NCBI GenBank assembly: GCA_029255845.1
Contig: JAJVLF010000015.1
Coordinates: 1 to 45,567, forward strand
DNA from: Campylobacterota bacterium
GTDB taxonomy: Bacteria; Campylobacterota; Campylobacteria; Campylobacterales; JAJVLF01
Length of the DNA stretch: 45,567 bases
Direction: 5' to 3'
Below are positions 29,225 through 39,517 of the stretch, one piece after another. The translations under genes were made by a program, and so were the position numbers. Each line of letters opens with the position of its first letter. Within the stretch, counting starts at the first letter, position 1. The notes below the pieces were generated by a model. The model had not been told where the DNA came from and made no database searches. It saw only the letters and a program-made list of their open reading frames with translations.

Positions 29225-29822
29225 TATTAAATAATCTCATAATATTTGGAATATGCTTGCCAAATATAATAGCATAGATTAAAACCATAGGAACTAAACT
29301 AGAAATATTTGAAAAATTAAAAAAGTATAAAAGCAATAAAATAGAGCCTACACTAAGCAAAGAAGATATAGAAGATATTTTAAGAGTTTTCGCTAATACT
29401 CCCCATACTACAAGACCTACAATAGTTTCTATTGGCATCATAAAGATAGAAATTCCAAAAAAAGTAGCAACTCCTTTTCCACCCTCAAAAGATAAAAATA
29501 TAGAATAACAATGCCCTAAGATAGCTATAAAAGACATAAACCATAAAGCATTTTCACCAAGATTAAAGCCATATTTAGCTACTATTAGCAATATAAGAAT
29601 TTTTAGTAAATCAGAAGCTAGAGTTAAAGCTCCTAACTTTTTAGCTAAGGGGTGATTATCTTGCTTTAAAACACGAAGCACATTAGTAGCCCCAATGCTT
29701 CCGCTTCCAAGAGAAAGCAAATCCACATCGGTAAAAGCTTTTGTGTAAACAAGCCCAAAAGGGATAGAGCAAATTAGATAAGTTATAATATAGAAAATTA
29801 TATTAGTGTGTTCGATAAACAT
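29202..29822 (-). CDS. plsY: Glycerol-3-phosphate acyltransferase PlsY
   Basis: CSIPFGLVYTKAF, LGSGSIGATNVLRVL, LGHCYSIFLSFEGGKGVAT. Confidence 0.95.
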   Translation of the reverse strand: MFIEHTNIIFYIITYLICSIPFGLVYTKAFTDVDLLSLGSGSIGATNVLRVLKQDNHPLAKKLGALTLASDLLKILILLIVAKYGFNLGENALWFMSFIAILGHCYSIFLSFEGGKGVATFFGISIFMMPIETIVGLVVWGVLAKTLKISSISSLLSVGSILLLLYFFNFSNISSLVPMVLIYAIIFGKHIPNIMRLFNNEEKAVI

Positions 29823-29951
29823 TTATATAAGACCTTTTTTTAAATATAGCCATATTATATCTTTTGCACTCTTAAGAAAACCTCTATTAATCCAAAATAA
29901 TACCAATCCTAATAGTTAAGAAGCAACAAGCTTAATATTTTTATAATAATT

Positions 29952-29971
29952 TTATGTTATGTTATGTTATA
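29952..29971 (+). repeat. Short tandem repeat (TTATG)3-TTATA in the aceA promoter region
   Basis: ttatgttatgttatgttata overlapping a TATAAT -10-like hexamer. Confidence 0.6.
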
Positions 29972-30016
29972 ATTATGCACCATTAAAGAAGATGAGAATA
30001 TATAATAAGGTGCAAA

Positions 30017-31336
30017 ATGAGTATCAATGAAGATGTAGCAAGTAGAATTAAAGCATTAGAAAATGATTGGAAGACCAACCCAAGATGGGTAGATGTTAAA
30101 AGAACATATAGTGCAAAAGATGTTGTGAAATTACAAGGCTCTATTAAAATAGAACATACCTTAGCGACAAGAGGGGCTAATAGATTATGGGACCTTATAA
30201 GAGGTGGTGCTTCTAAAAAAGGATATGTTAATTGTCTTGGAGCTCTTACAGGTGGTCAAGCAATGCAACAAGTAAAGGCTGGTATTGAAGCTATTTATTT
30301 ATCAGGATGGCAAATAGCAGCAGATGGAAATACATCTAAGACTATGTATCCAGATCAATCTTTATATGCTTATGATTCTGTTCCTACTATGGTGCAGAGA
30401 ATTAATAATTCACTTAAAAGAGCTGATGAAATTCAGCATACAAAGGGAATATATAAAGGAGATAAAGGATTTATAGATTTTTTTGCTCCCATTGTAGCTG
30501 ATGCTGAAGCTGGTTTTGGCGGAGTTTTAAATTCTTATGAATTAACAAAAAATATGATAGAAGCAGGAGCTGCTGGTATTCATTTAGAAGATCAATTAGC
30601 TGCTGTAAAAAAATGTGGTCATATGGGTGGAAAAGTTTTAGTTCCAACACAAGAAGCGATACAAAAGCTAATCTCTGCTAGACTAGCATCAGATGTCATG
30701 GGAGTTCCTACTTTTGTATTAGCTAGAACAGATGCCGAAGCTGCCAATTTATTAACTAGCGATGTTGATGAATATGATAAGCCTTTTTTAACAGGAAAAA
30801 GAACATCTGAAGGTTTTTATGAAGTAAAAGCTGGAAAAGAACAAGCAATAGCAAGAGGTTTAGCTTATGCTCCTTATGCTGATTTAGTATGGTGTGAAAC
30901 TGCTACTCCTGATTTAGGTTTTGCTAAAGAATTTGCAGATGAGCTTAAAAAACAAAACCCTAATCAATTACTAGCATATAATTGTTCTCCATCATTTAAT
31001 TGGAAGAAAAATTTAGATGATGCAACAATTGCAAAGTTTCAAGATAAATTAAGTGAATATGGATTTAAGTATCAGTTTGTTACTTTAGCTGGTATTCATA
31101 GTATGTGGTATAATATGTTTGATTTAGCTAATGAATATGCTAATGGAGAAGGTATGAAGCATTATGTAAATAAAGTTCAAGAAGAAGAATTTAAAGCCGT
31201 ATCAAAAGGATATACTTTTGCTTCTCATCAGCAAGAAGTTGGAGCTGGATATTTTGATGATGTTACAACAATTATACAAGGTGAAAAATCTTCTGTAACT
31301 GCTCTTACAGGCTCCACCGAAGAAGATCAATTCTAA
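30017..31336 (+). CDS. aceA: Isocitrate lyase
   Basis: [53 protein letters not shown]. Confidence 0.97.
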   Translation: MSINEDVASRIKALENDWKTNPRWVDVKRTYSAKDVVKLQGSIKIEHTLATRGANRLWDLIRGGASKKGYVNCLGALTGGQAMQQVKAGIEAIYLSGWQIAADGNTSKTMYPDQSLYAYDSVPTMVQRINNSLKRADEIQHTKGIYKGDKGFIDFFAPIVADAEAGFGGVLNSYELTKNMIEAGAAGIHLEDQLAAVKKCGHMGGKVLVPTQEAIQKLISARLASDVMGVPTFVLARTDAEAANLLTSDVDEYDKPFLTGKRTSEGFYEVKAGKEQAIARGLAYAPYADLVWCETATPDLGFAKEFADELKKQNPNQLLAYNCSPSFNWKKNLDDATIAKFQDKLSEYGFKYQFVTLAGIHSMWYNMFDLANEYANGEGMKHYVNKVQEEEFKAVSKGYTFASHQQEVGAGYFDDVTTIIQGEKSSVTALTGSTEEDQF

Positions 31337-31809
31337 TGATAGCTACTGCTGATTTAATGGATGACTACCCAGATTTACAAGTAGTTTCGCCAATTTTTAA
31401 AAGCTTTGGCAAGAAAGATAGTTTTTATGGCAAAATAAAAACTATCTCTTGCTTTGAAGATAATACAAAAGTTAGAGAAAGACTAGAAAGTGAAAATGGA
31501 AAAAATTGTGTTTTAGTAGTAGATGGGGCATCTTCTTTAAGATGTGCCTTACTTGGAGATAATTTAGCTCAATTAGCTATTGATAATAATTGGGAAGGTA
31601 TCATCATTAATGGCTGTATTAGAGATAGCTCAATTATAAACACAATGGATATAGGAGTAAAAGCCTTAGCAACTAATCCTAGAAAAAGCCTTAAAGAAAA
31701 TAAAGGTATTCTTGATGTCCAAGTATCTTTTGGAGATGCAAAATTTATCCCTGATGAATATATTTATTGTGATGGTGATGGGATAGTTATTGCTCCATCT
31801 AAAGTTTAG
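31336..31809 (+). CDS. rraA: RraA family protein (regulator of RNase E activity / HMG aldolase-like)
   Basis: LLGDNLAQLAIDNNWEGIIINGCIRDSSIINTMDIGVKALATNPRKS; start overlaps aceA stop (TAATG). Confidence 0.9.
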   Translation: MIATADLMDDYPDLQVVSPIFKSFGKKDSFYGKIKTISCFEDNTKVRERLESENGKNCVLVVDGASSLRCALLGDNLAQLAIDNNWEGIIINGCIRDSSIINTMDIGVKALATNPRKSLKENKGILDVQVSFGDAKFIPDEYIYCDGDGIVIAPSKV

Positions 31810-31851
31810 CTCATTTGATTACTAAGTAAAAGTATTAAGATGTCTAAGCCT

Positions 31852-33345
31852 TTAAATAATACCAATTTTTTTCCATATAGGTAGGACTTCTTTATTCCAT
31901 AACTCAAATCTTTGTTCTAAGTATTCTTTAGTGCTACCTACTGAATTATTTTGTATTTCCATATTGGTTTCTTTTTTTAAGTGGTCATCTATCTTATCAA
32001 CCATCTTAGACATATTTTTTTCATCATAAAATTTATAAAATAATCTATCAAAAAAATCTGCTATAAAAGCACTCTTTATATTAAAAGCACTAAGATATTC
32101 TGATTTATTAGATGACATATATTCATTACAAAAGGCTTTATTTAGATTATGTTTTTTATTAGTTTCATCATTTGCTATTATAGCAACTAGTGAAGATGAG
32201 ACAAAAAGAGATATGTAAAAAAGTGTTGTTCTTGTGTCGTTGTTATATATTAATTCATCAAAAAAACTTCCCTTAGAGAGCTTTTTCGTAAAATGCTTAA
32301 TTACATCATCGCTTATTTTTATATTTACTGATTCATAATCAATACTCTCATTTATTTGTTGATTAGGACTTATAAATAAAAATTTGTATTTGCTTAGTAT
32401 TTTTTTTATTTCATATAATGAATGTTTTTTAATCCCTTTAATGTATAAATCTTTCCTAAAAGAAGTGCCTAAAAAATGGTCTTTAAAATGCTCAAATATA
32501 GGAGTTCCAGCAGTGAAGTATTTGGTTAAAAATGTATTAATTTCTGCTGGTAATGTAAATGAGCTAAATGCATTAGTAGGTGAGCAAGTGCCTACAAAAT
32601 CAAATCCTTTTTTAGAGAATTTTTTTTCAATATCTATAAAATAACAAGATTTCCATCCTATATTTAGATACTCATGAGGCAAATAATTTCTATCTTGTTT
32701 TTTAGCTAAATCTAGGCTTTTTTTTAAATTTTTATGTCCAGCCATAAGGGGTTGTTCTAAAAATTCGTCTACGATTTTTATACTATGATCCATCCTAATA
32801 TCACTTCGACTAGTGCTAGTATGAGATGCTTCTAAAAGAAGTTTTTGTAATTGGCTTCTATATAATGAGCCAGGTAAGGCATTATAGCTATTATACACGA
32901 CTCCACCATTTTTAATCATTTTATCACAAAACTTTATCATATCTTTTCTGACTTGACTAGAAACCCATGAATAAACACCATGAAAGATGATATAATCAAA
33001 TTTAGGAAATTGCTTTTTCTCTTTAAGTGCTTGAGAAAAGGGCATATTATAAAAATGAATATTAGTTAAATTCCCTTTTTTTGCCATATACTCACCATAT
33101 TTCACATGAGCAGGATTAAAATCAATCCCATAAAACTCCCCATCTGGGAAATTTTCAGCCATAGAAAGTAAAGTCGTCCCTTTCCCAAAACCAAGCTCAC
33201 AATAAGTAAATTTACCCTCAATAGATGGAGGCTCAATCAGATTTGATAATAAACAGAAATTTATAAATAAAGGAGATAAATCACTATAATATTGATTTGT
33301 GTATTCTATATCAACTACATATTTGTCTTTGTATTGTTCGCTCAT
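31852..33345 (-). CDS. Class I SAM-dependent methyltransferase with methyltransferase regulatory domain
   Basis: YCELGFGKGTTLLSMAENFPDGEFYGIDFNPAHV; HFLGTSFRKDLYIKG. Confidence 0.85.
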   Translation of the reverse strand: MSEQYKDKYVVDIEYTNQYYSDLSPLFINFCLLSNLIEPPSIEGKFTYCELGFGKGTTLLSMAENFPDGEFYGIDFNPAHVKYGEYMAKKGNLTNIHFYNMPFSQALKEKKQFPKFDYIIFHGVYSWVSSQVRKDMIKFCDKMIKNGGVVYNSYNALPGSLYRSQLQKLLLEASHTSTSRSDIRMDHSIKIVDEFLEQPLMAGHKNLKKSLDLAKKQDRNYLPHEYLNIGWKSCYFIDIEKKFSKKGFDFVGTCSPTNAFSSFTLPAEINTFLTKYFTAGTPIFEHFKDHFLGTSFRKDLYIKGIKKHSLYEIKKILSKYKFLFISPNQQINESIDYESVNIKISDDVIKHFTKKLSKGSFFDELIYNNDTRTTLFYISLFVSSSLVAIIANDETNKKHNLNKAFCNEYMSSNKSEYLSAFNIKSAFIADFFDRLFYKFYDEKNMSKMVDKIDDHLKKETNMEIQNNSVGSTKEYLEQRFELWNKEVLPIWKKIGII

Positions 33346-33523
33346 TGTTTTTGCCTATATTAAAAGATGTAATGTTAGTGTATTTTTATAAAAGTGAGGT
33401 TAAAGTTGGAAAAACACTCATCACTTTTAAAGTTTCTTAAGTTATGTTCGTTAAAATAAAAGAAGTAAATATTTTTATTTTTAAGAACTACAGACAATAT
33501 TATAAACTCAAGGCTAATTATTA

Positions 33524-36052
33524 ATGAATATTAGAAAAGATTTCATCGAATTTTTCACATCAAAAAAACATCAATTATATAAATCATCGCCACTTATACC
33601 AGATGATGAAAGCTTAATGTTTATTAATGCAGGAATGGTTCCTTTTAAGGATATTTTTACAGGAAAAATACCTACTCCAAACCCTGATATGGCTACTAGC
33701 TGTCAGTTATGCTTAAGAACTGGTGGTAAGCATAATGACTTAGAAAATGTGGGTTATACTAATAGACATCATACTTTATTTGAAATGCTTGGGAATTTTT
33801 CTTTTGGTTCTTATTTTAAAAAAGAAGCTATTGAATACTCTTATGAGTTTTTAACTCAAACATTAAAGCTTGATTTAGATAAATTATGGTTTACTGTGTA
33901 TGATGATGATGATGAAGCATTTAATTTATGGGCAGATATAGTTCCTAAGGATAGAATAAAAAGACTTGGGAAAAAAGATAATTTTTGGCAAATGGGTAAT
34001 AGTGGTCCTTGTGGTCCTTGTAGTGAGATTTTTTATGATCAAGGGGATAAATTTAATTCTAGTGAAGACTATCTTGGAGGAGAGGGAGATAGGTTTTTAG
34101 AGATTTGGAATTTGGTTTTTATGCAATACGAAATGCACCCAAATGGGGGTTTGACACCATTAAAGAAGCCTTATATAGATACGGGTATGGGACTAGAGAG
34201 AGTTTATGCTATTATGGAAAATGTCCATAGTAATTTTGAGTCTTCTTTATTTATGCCAATTATCAAGCATATTGAAAAACTATCTAATGTCGAATATATT
34301 TATGATAAAGGAAGTAGTTTTCGTGTTATAGCTGACCATATAAGGGCTATTTGCTTTATGCTTAGTGAGGGTATTACTTTTGATAAAGACGGGCGAGGGT
34401 ATGTTTTAAGAAGACTTCTAAGAAGAGCCGTTCGGCATGGGTATTTGCTTGGATTTAGAGAAAGTTTTTTATTTTTATTGGTGGATGATGTCATAGCTAT
34501 TATGGGTGATACTTATGAGTCTTTAGAAGAAAAAGAAAAGTTTTTAAAAGAGAATATTAAGCTAGAAGAAGAAAGATTTTTTGCTACTATTGAAAATGGA
34601 ATGAAGCTTTTTAATAAAGAGCTAGAAACAACAAAAGATATTTTCTCTGGAGAAGTCGCATTTAAGCTGTATGACACTTATGGTTTCCCTCTTGATTTGA
34701 CTGAAGATATGCTAATTAAAAATAATATCAAAATAGATATAGAAGCTTATGATAAAGCTATGCAAAATCAAAAAGAAAAAGCTAGAGCTAATTGGAGTGG
34801 CAGTGGTGAGGCTTCTAAGAGTGCTAATTTTAAAGAAATAATTGATAGTTTTGGCATAAATGAATTTATAGGTTATGAAAATAATACAAGCACTTCAAAA
34901 ATCATATCTCTATATGATAATGAATTTAATTCTGTAAATTCTCTAGCTATCGATGGATGGGTGCTTTTAGATAAAACACCATTTTATGCTGAAAGTGGTG
35001 GTCAAGTTGGTGATAAGGGAAGCATTAATGATATTGAAGTGATAGATACAAAAAAGTTTTTTGAATTAAATTTATCGCAAGTTAGAATAAATAATGCGAA
35101 ATTAGAGCTTCAAGATACTGCAATATGCAAAGTGGAACAAAGAGATGAAGTTAAAAAACATCACTCTGCAACTCATTTATTACAAAGTGCATTAAGAGAA
35201 ATTTTAGGAGATGGAGTCCATCAAGCAGGAAGCTATAATGATGCGAATAGATTAAGATTTGATTTTACTTATCCAAAAGCTATCGAAAATCAAGAATTGC
35301 AACAAATAGAAAATATAGTAAATGAAAATATCTTCAAGTCCATTGATTTATCGACAGAAGAGCTTAGTATAGACGAAGCAAAGAAAAAAGGTGCCATTGC
35401 TATGTTTGGCGAAAAGTATGGAGATATGGTGCGAGTTGTTTCTTTTGATAAAGAAAGCATAGAATTTTGTGGAGGAACTCATATAGAAAATACTTCAAAA
35501 ATAGGAAGTTTTATCATCACAAAACAATCATCAGTAAGTAGTGGAGTGAGAAGAATTGAGGCTATTTGTGGCAAAAGTGCTAATGCATATATGAAAGATG
35601 TTTTAAATAAATACCAAGAAGCAAAATTTGAATTAAAAAATGAAAATATCATCGAGGGCATTTTAAAATTAAAAGAAAATATCAAAGAACTTAAAACAAA
35701 ACTAAAAAATAACAACAGCACTAAAGAATTAAAAGTATCTAAAATAAAAGACTTAAATATAATAATAGAACAAATAGATGATGGCAATATAAAAGAAATA
35801 ATAGACATTCAAAAAAATAAATACGAAAATATAGTCATAGTGATATTTCAAGTAGAAAAAGAAAAAGCAAAAATATTTTGCTCATGCAAAAACACAAATA
35901 TAAAAGCAAACTCCCTAGTGAAAGAAATATCCCCAATCCTAAATGCAAGAGGCGGAGGAAAAGATAGTTTTGCTACTGCTGGTGGAGGAGATGTGGATAA
36001 GATAAATGATGCTAAAATGGAAGTGATTAAGTATATAGAAAGTAATAGCTAA
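33524..36052 (+). CDS. alaS: Alanyl-tRNA synthetase
   Basis: PLIPDDESLMFINAGMVPFKDIFTG; HSATHLLQSALREILG; EFCGGTHIENTSKIG. Confidence 0.97.
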   Translation: MNIRKDFIEFFTSKKHQLYKSSPLIPDDESLMFINAGMVPFKDIFTGKIPTPNPDMATSCQLCLRTGGKHNDLENVGYTNRHHTLFEMLGNFSFGSYFKKEAIEYSYEFLTQTLKLDLDKLWFTVYDDDDEAFNLWADIVPKDRIKRLGKKDNFWQMGNSGPCGPCSEIFYDQGDKFNSSEDYLGGEGDRFLEIWNLVFMQYEMHPNGGLTPLKKPYIDTGMGLERVYAIMENVHSNFESSLFMPIIKHIEKLSNVEYIYDKGSSFRVIADHIRAICFMLSEGITFDKDGRGYVLRRLLRRAVRHGYLLGFRESFLFLLVDDVIAIMGDTYESLEEKEKFLKENIKLEEERFFATIENGMKLFNKELETTKDIFSGEVAFKLYDTYGFPLDLTEDMLIKNNIKIDIEAYDKAMQNQKEKARANWSGSGEASKSANFKEIIDSFGINEFIGYENNTSTSKIISLYDNEFNSVNSLAIDGWVLLDKTPFYAESGGQVGDKGSINDIEVIDTKKFFELNLSQVRINNAKLELQDTAICKVEQRDEVKKHHSATHLLQSALREILGDGVHQAGSYNDANRLRFDFTYPKAIENQELQQIENIVNENIFKSIDLSTEELSIDEAKKKGAIAMFGEKYGDMVRVVSFDKESIEFCGGTHIENTSKIGSFIITKQSSVSSGVRRIEAICGKSANAYMKDVLNKYQEAKFELKNENIIEGILKLKENIKELKTKLKNNNSTKELKVSKIKDLNIIIEQIDDGNIKEIIDIQKNKYENIVIVIFQVEKEKAKIFCSCKNTNIKANSLVKEISPILNARGGGKDSFATAGGGDVDKINDAKMEVIKYIESNS

Positions 36053-36131
36053 ATGTATAAGCTAGTCTTTTTAGTTTTATATATCCCATTTATGGAGAAA
36101 ATAAGAGCGAAAAAGACATAAGGAAGCTTCT

Positions 36132-37283
36132 ATTAATAAAACAAAACCTCTCAAACTACTAATAGCACCTGATTCTTTTAAAGAGAGCTTGAGTGCCTCA
36201 CAAGTTTGCGATATTATAAGTAATGCCTTTATAGATAAGCTAGGCAAAGAAAATGTTGAAATCACTACTATGCCTTTATCAGATGGAGGAGAGGGCATAG
36301 TAGAAGTGCTTGAAAAATCTATTAATAAAAATATCATTCGTAAGTATGCAGTAGTAAGTGATGTTTTTGGAAATAAGATTAAAGCTAAATATTTGATTGT
36401 TGATAACAAGATAGCTATTTTAGAAATGGCTAATGTAGTCGGATTGCATTTATTAAATGAAAATCAAAAAAATCCTATGAAGACATCTACCCTAGGAATG
36501 GGGGAATTAATAAAAAATGCCTTAGATAATAATATAAAAGATTTTATCATAGGAGTTGGTGGGACTTCCACAAATGAGGCTGGTTTTGGAATGCTTCAAG
36601 CATTAGGAGTTTTATTTTTTGATAAACAAGGTAATTTAATCACTAAAAGCACTCCTAAAGACTTGATGAATTTAAACAGTATAGATATTAGTAATATTGA
36701 CTCTAGGTTAAAAAAATGTAGCTTTACAATAGCATGTGATGTCAGTAATCCTCTTTGTGGCTTAAATGGAGCTAGTCATATTTTTGCACCTCAAAAAGGT
36801 GCTAATAAAGATATGGTTTTAAAGCTTGATGAGATTATTTCTAATTTCGCTAAAGTAGTTGAAACTTCTTTAAATATAAACGAACAAGAAAAAGAAGGGG
36901 CTGGAGCAGGTGGAGGAATTGGTTTTGCATTTTTATCCTTTTTAAATGCAAATCTAAAATCAGGTATTAATATCATTATGGATATGAGTAATTTTTCAAA
37001 AGAAGTAAAAAAAACAGACATAATCATAACAGGAGAGGGGCGAACAGACTCTCAAAGCCTAAATGGAAAAGTAGTCTCTGGCATTGGAAAGATTGCTAAA
37101 AAACATAACAAAAAAGCAATCATCATAAGTGGCTCTTTACAATCAGGCTTTGAGCCACTCTATGATAATGGCATTACTTCTATATTTAGCACCATATCAG
37201 AGATAGGGACTTTGGAAAATGCTTTAAATAATGCGGATAAGAATTTATATAATGTATCTTATTCTGTGGCTAGTTTGATTTGA
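36132..37283 (+). CDS. Glycerate kinase (GlxK/GarK family), apparent ATT start
   Basis: LLIAPDSFKESLSASQV N-terminus starts upstream of the first TTG; PLSDGGEGIVEVL; GVGGTSTNEAGFGMLQALGV; ITGEGRTDSQSLNGKV; AAGGAAG 5 nt before ATT. Confidence 0.88.
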   Translation: MNKTKPLKLLIAPDSFKESLSASQVCDIISNAFIDKLGKENVEITTMPLSDGGEGIVEVLEKSINKNIIRKYAVVSDVFGNKIKAKYLIVDNKIAILEMANVVGLHLLNENQKNPMKTSTLGMGELIKNALDNNIKDFIIGVGGTSTNEAGFGMLQALGVLFFDKQGNLITKSTPKDLMNLNSIDISNIDSRLKKCSFTIACDVSNPLCGLNGASHIFAPQKGANKDMVLKLDEIISNFAKVVETSLNINEQEKEGAGAGGGIGFAFLSFLNANLKSGINIIMDMSNFSKEVKKTDIIITGEGRTDSQSLNGKVVSGIGKIAKKHNKKAIIISGSLQSGFEPLYDNGITSIFSTISEIGTLENALNNADKNLYNVSYSVASLI

Positions 37284-37448
37284 TTGAGTAGGAAATTGTA
37301 ATTATTTAAAGAAGTCTACTAGATAATTTCTATATTGGTATCGAAAATAAAGCAATATTTTAGAGCAAAAGAATATAATGCTATATTTACTTTCTTTTAA
37401 TGTGCATTTTAAGAAAGATAGTTTAGTAAAAAACACAAGGATTTATCA

Positions 37449-38558
37449 TTGAGTGAAAATAATCATTTTATAAAAGACATAGAAATTAAAAAATTTAAAT
37501 GTTTTAATTCTTTTAAAACTGGTAAATTTAAAAGAGTTAATCTTATTGGAGGAAAAAATAATATAGGGAAGACAGCCTTTATGGAGGCTATATATTTATA
37601 TACTTCAACAAGTATGACAATGGCATATCAAAGACTATTGATTTTAAAAACATATAGAAATATGCAAGAAATGCTTCTTTCAAATGATTCAGATGAAGAT
37701 ATTTTAAAGTCTTTAATTTTGGAAAATCAAGATATCAATATTGGGATTGAGAAACAGGGGGATCGTACAAATGATGATGTTGGTGAAGAATATATATCAG
37801 AAGGTATATTCAATATAGAAAAAGATAAAGATGATGGGTTATTTTCTATTAGGGTTAAAAGTGAATTTGTGACTATAAATGAAGGTGTGTATATGCATAG
37901 GGATTCAGATGGTGACATAGAAGAAGAAGAAGAATATTATAAAACAAGTTCTCATAAATACTCATTATCTAAATTAATAACTTTCCTACATTCAAATATG
38001 TCTAATGCTAAATATAGCACAAGTAAAATATTTATAGGAACAAATCTAAATGACAATAATTTACTAGAAGAAATCATCGGAAACCTAAAACTAAACAATA
38101 AATATAATTCTTTCAATCAACACTTAAATAAATTATTTAAAATTGAAAATATTGACTTCATAAATAGAAAACCTATGGTCAAAATAAATAATCAATATCA
38201 AAATATAACTACTTTAGGAGATGGAATAAGGTCTATAATATTTTATCTTGGCTCATTACTAACCTTAAATGATGATTACATATTCATAGATGAAATAGAA
38301 AATGGAATTCATTATTCAAAACTAGATGATGTGTGGAAATTAATATTAACTATCTCAAAAGAGCAAAATGTTCAGGTTTTTGCTACTACTCACTCAAAAG
38401 AATGTATAGAATCTTATGCTAGAGTAGCTAAAAAATTAGAAGATGACAATATAGGTTTTATCAGTATGTATAAAAATAAAGAAAATGAATTAAAATCTAT
38501 TACATTTGATTATGAAAGTATCCAAAATAGAGGAGAGCTTGAATTGGATAATAGATAA
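37449..38558 (+). CDS. AAA family ATPase (OLD-like), TTG start
   Basis: GGKNNIGKTAFMEAI; DDYIFIDEIENGIHY; VFATTHSKECI. Confidence 0.85.
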   Translation: MSENNHFIKDIEIKKFKCFNSFKTGKFKRVNLIGGKNNIGKTAFMEAIYLYTSTSMTMAYQRLLILKTYRNMQEMLLSNDSDEDILKSLILENQDINIGIEKQGDRTNDDVGEEYISEGIFNIEKDKDDGLFSIRVKSEFVTINEGVYMHRDSDGDIEEEEEYYKTSSHKYSLSKLITFLHSNMSNAKYSTSKIFIGTNLNDNNLLEEIIGNLKLNNKYNSFNQHLNKLFKIENIDFINRKPMVKINNQYQNITTLGDGIRSIIFYLGSLLTLNDDYIFIDEIENGIHYSKLDDVWKLILTISKEQNVQVFATTHSKECIESYARVAKKLEDDNIGFISMYKNKENELKSITFDYESIQNRGELELDNR

Positions 38559-39109
38559 TGATTTATTTTATAGTCGAGGGACAAACTGACAAAGCACTTA
38601 TTGAAAATATTTTACATACTTTAGGAATAGATAATGACTTTAAATTTGCAGGACTTAAAGGTGATGGAAGTGTTAAAAGATATATTGAAAACCTAACAGA
38701 CCATGAATTATCTGAAAATACATATTTTGCGATTATTGATGCTGATAATTCATTTTCTGATAGTGAAAAGAAATTACAAAAATGTATAGGAGATAAAAAA
38801 ATTTATTTTTTTATCTTTCCAGACCATAAAAATAGTGGAGAACTAGAAGACTTGATTTTATCTAGTATTGATATTGATAATAAAGATGAAGTTATAAAAT
38901 GTTTTAATAACTATAAACAATGTATCAAAGATAGTATCAATAAAGATATTGAAAATAAGCACAAGCTATATGCATACACAACATTGCAACATAATCAAAA
39001 ACCAGAAGAGTATATAAAAACCTTAGATATTAAAGATAATTTTGAAGAATTAAAACAAAAAATAAAAGAATTATTTGAAAACCTTTTATACCGTGAAGAC
39101 CCCACTTAA
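38558..39109 (+). CDS. Toprim-like (DUF3226-type) protein paired with the ATPase
   Basis: FIVEGQTDKALIENIL; YFAIIDADNSF; PDHKNSGELEDLIL; start overlaps the ATPase stop (TAATG). Confidence 0.7.
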   Translation: MIYFIVEGQTDKALIENILHTLGIDNDFKFAGLKGDGSVKRYIENLTDHELSENTYFAIIDADNSFSDSEKKLQKCIGDKKIYFFIFPDHKNSGELEDLILSSIDIDNKDEVIKCFNNYKQCIKDSINKDIENKHKLYAYTTLQHNQKPEEYIKTLDIKDNFEELKQKIKELFENLLYREDPT

Positions 39110-39517
39110 AGCATTAATGCCAGCTTGAGATACTTCTGTGTCCTGCTCAGGTGAGCCAGAGCTACAGCCTATGCCTCCTAATATTTGATTGTCATTAGTA
39201 AATATTGGTAAGCCTCCTCCCACTACACAAAATCTTCCTTGATTAGATGTGTGTATCCCAAAAACTGGTCCATTATTTTTGATTAAATCTCCATAAAACT
39301 TGGTTGATCTTCTTGCTCCACCTGCTGTGAATGCTTTATCTATCGCTATGCTTATGCTTGTTATTCTTGCATTATCCATTCTTTGGAAAAGCATTAGGTT
39401 TCCGCCGTCATCTACTATGGCTATATCCATATCTATGCCGATTTCTTTTGCTTTTGCTTCAGCTCCTGCCATCATTGTTTTGGCATCTTCTAATGTTAAT
39501 TTTGCTACTTGTTTCAC
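39086..39517 (-). CDS. GlcG/HbpS family protein
   Basis: LTLEDAKTMMAGAEAKAKEIGIDMDIAIVDDGGNLMLFQRMD; GGLPIFTNDNQILGGIGCSSGSPEQDTEVSQAG. Confidence 0.9.
   Translation of the reverse strand: MKQVAKLTLEDAKTMMAGAEAKAKEIGIDMDIAIVDDGGNLMLFQRMDNARITSISIAIDKAFTAGGARRSTKFYGDLIKNNGPVFGIHTSNQGRFCVVGGGLPIFTNDNQILGGIGCSSGSPEQDTEVSQAGINALSGVFTV

Noticed and set aside
36053-36121. 22-codon ORF (MYKLVFLVLYIPFMEKIRAKKT) between alaS and glycerate kinase
   Set aside because: Begins like GpmA (MYKLVFL) but too short to support a gene or pseudogene call; no independent evidence of translation.
37308-37322. aaagaagtcta upstream of the ATPase/Toprim pair resembles the end of the MITE TIR
   Set aside because: Only about 11 bp match and no opposite arm or TSD was visible; likely chance in AT-rich sequence.
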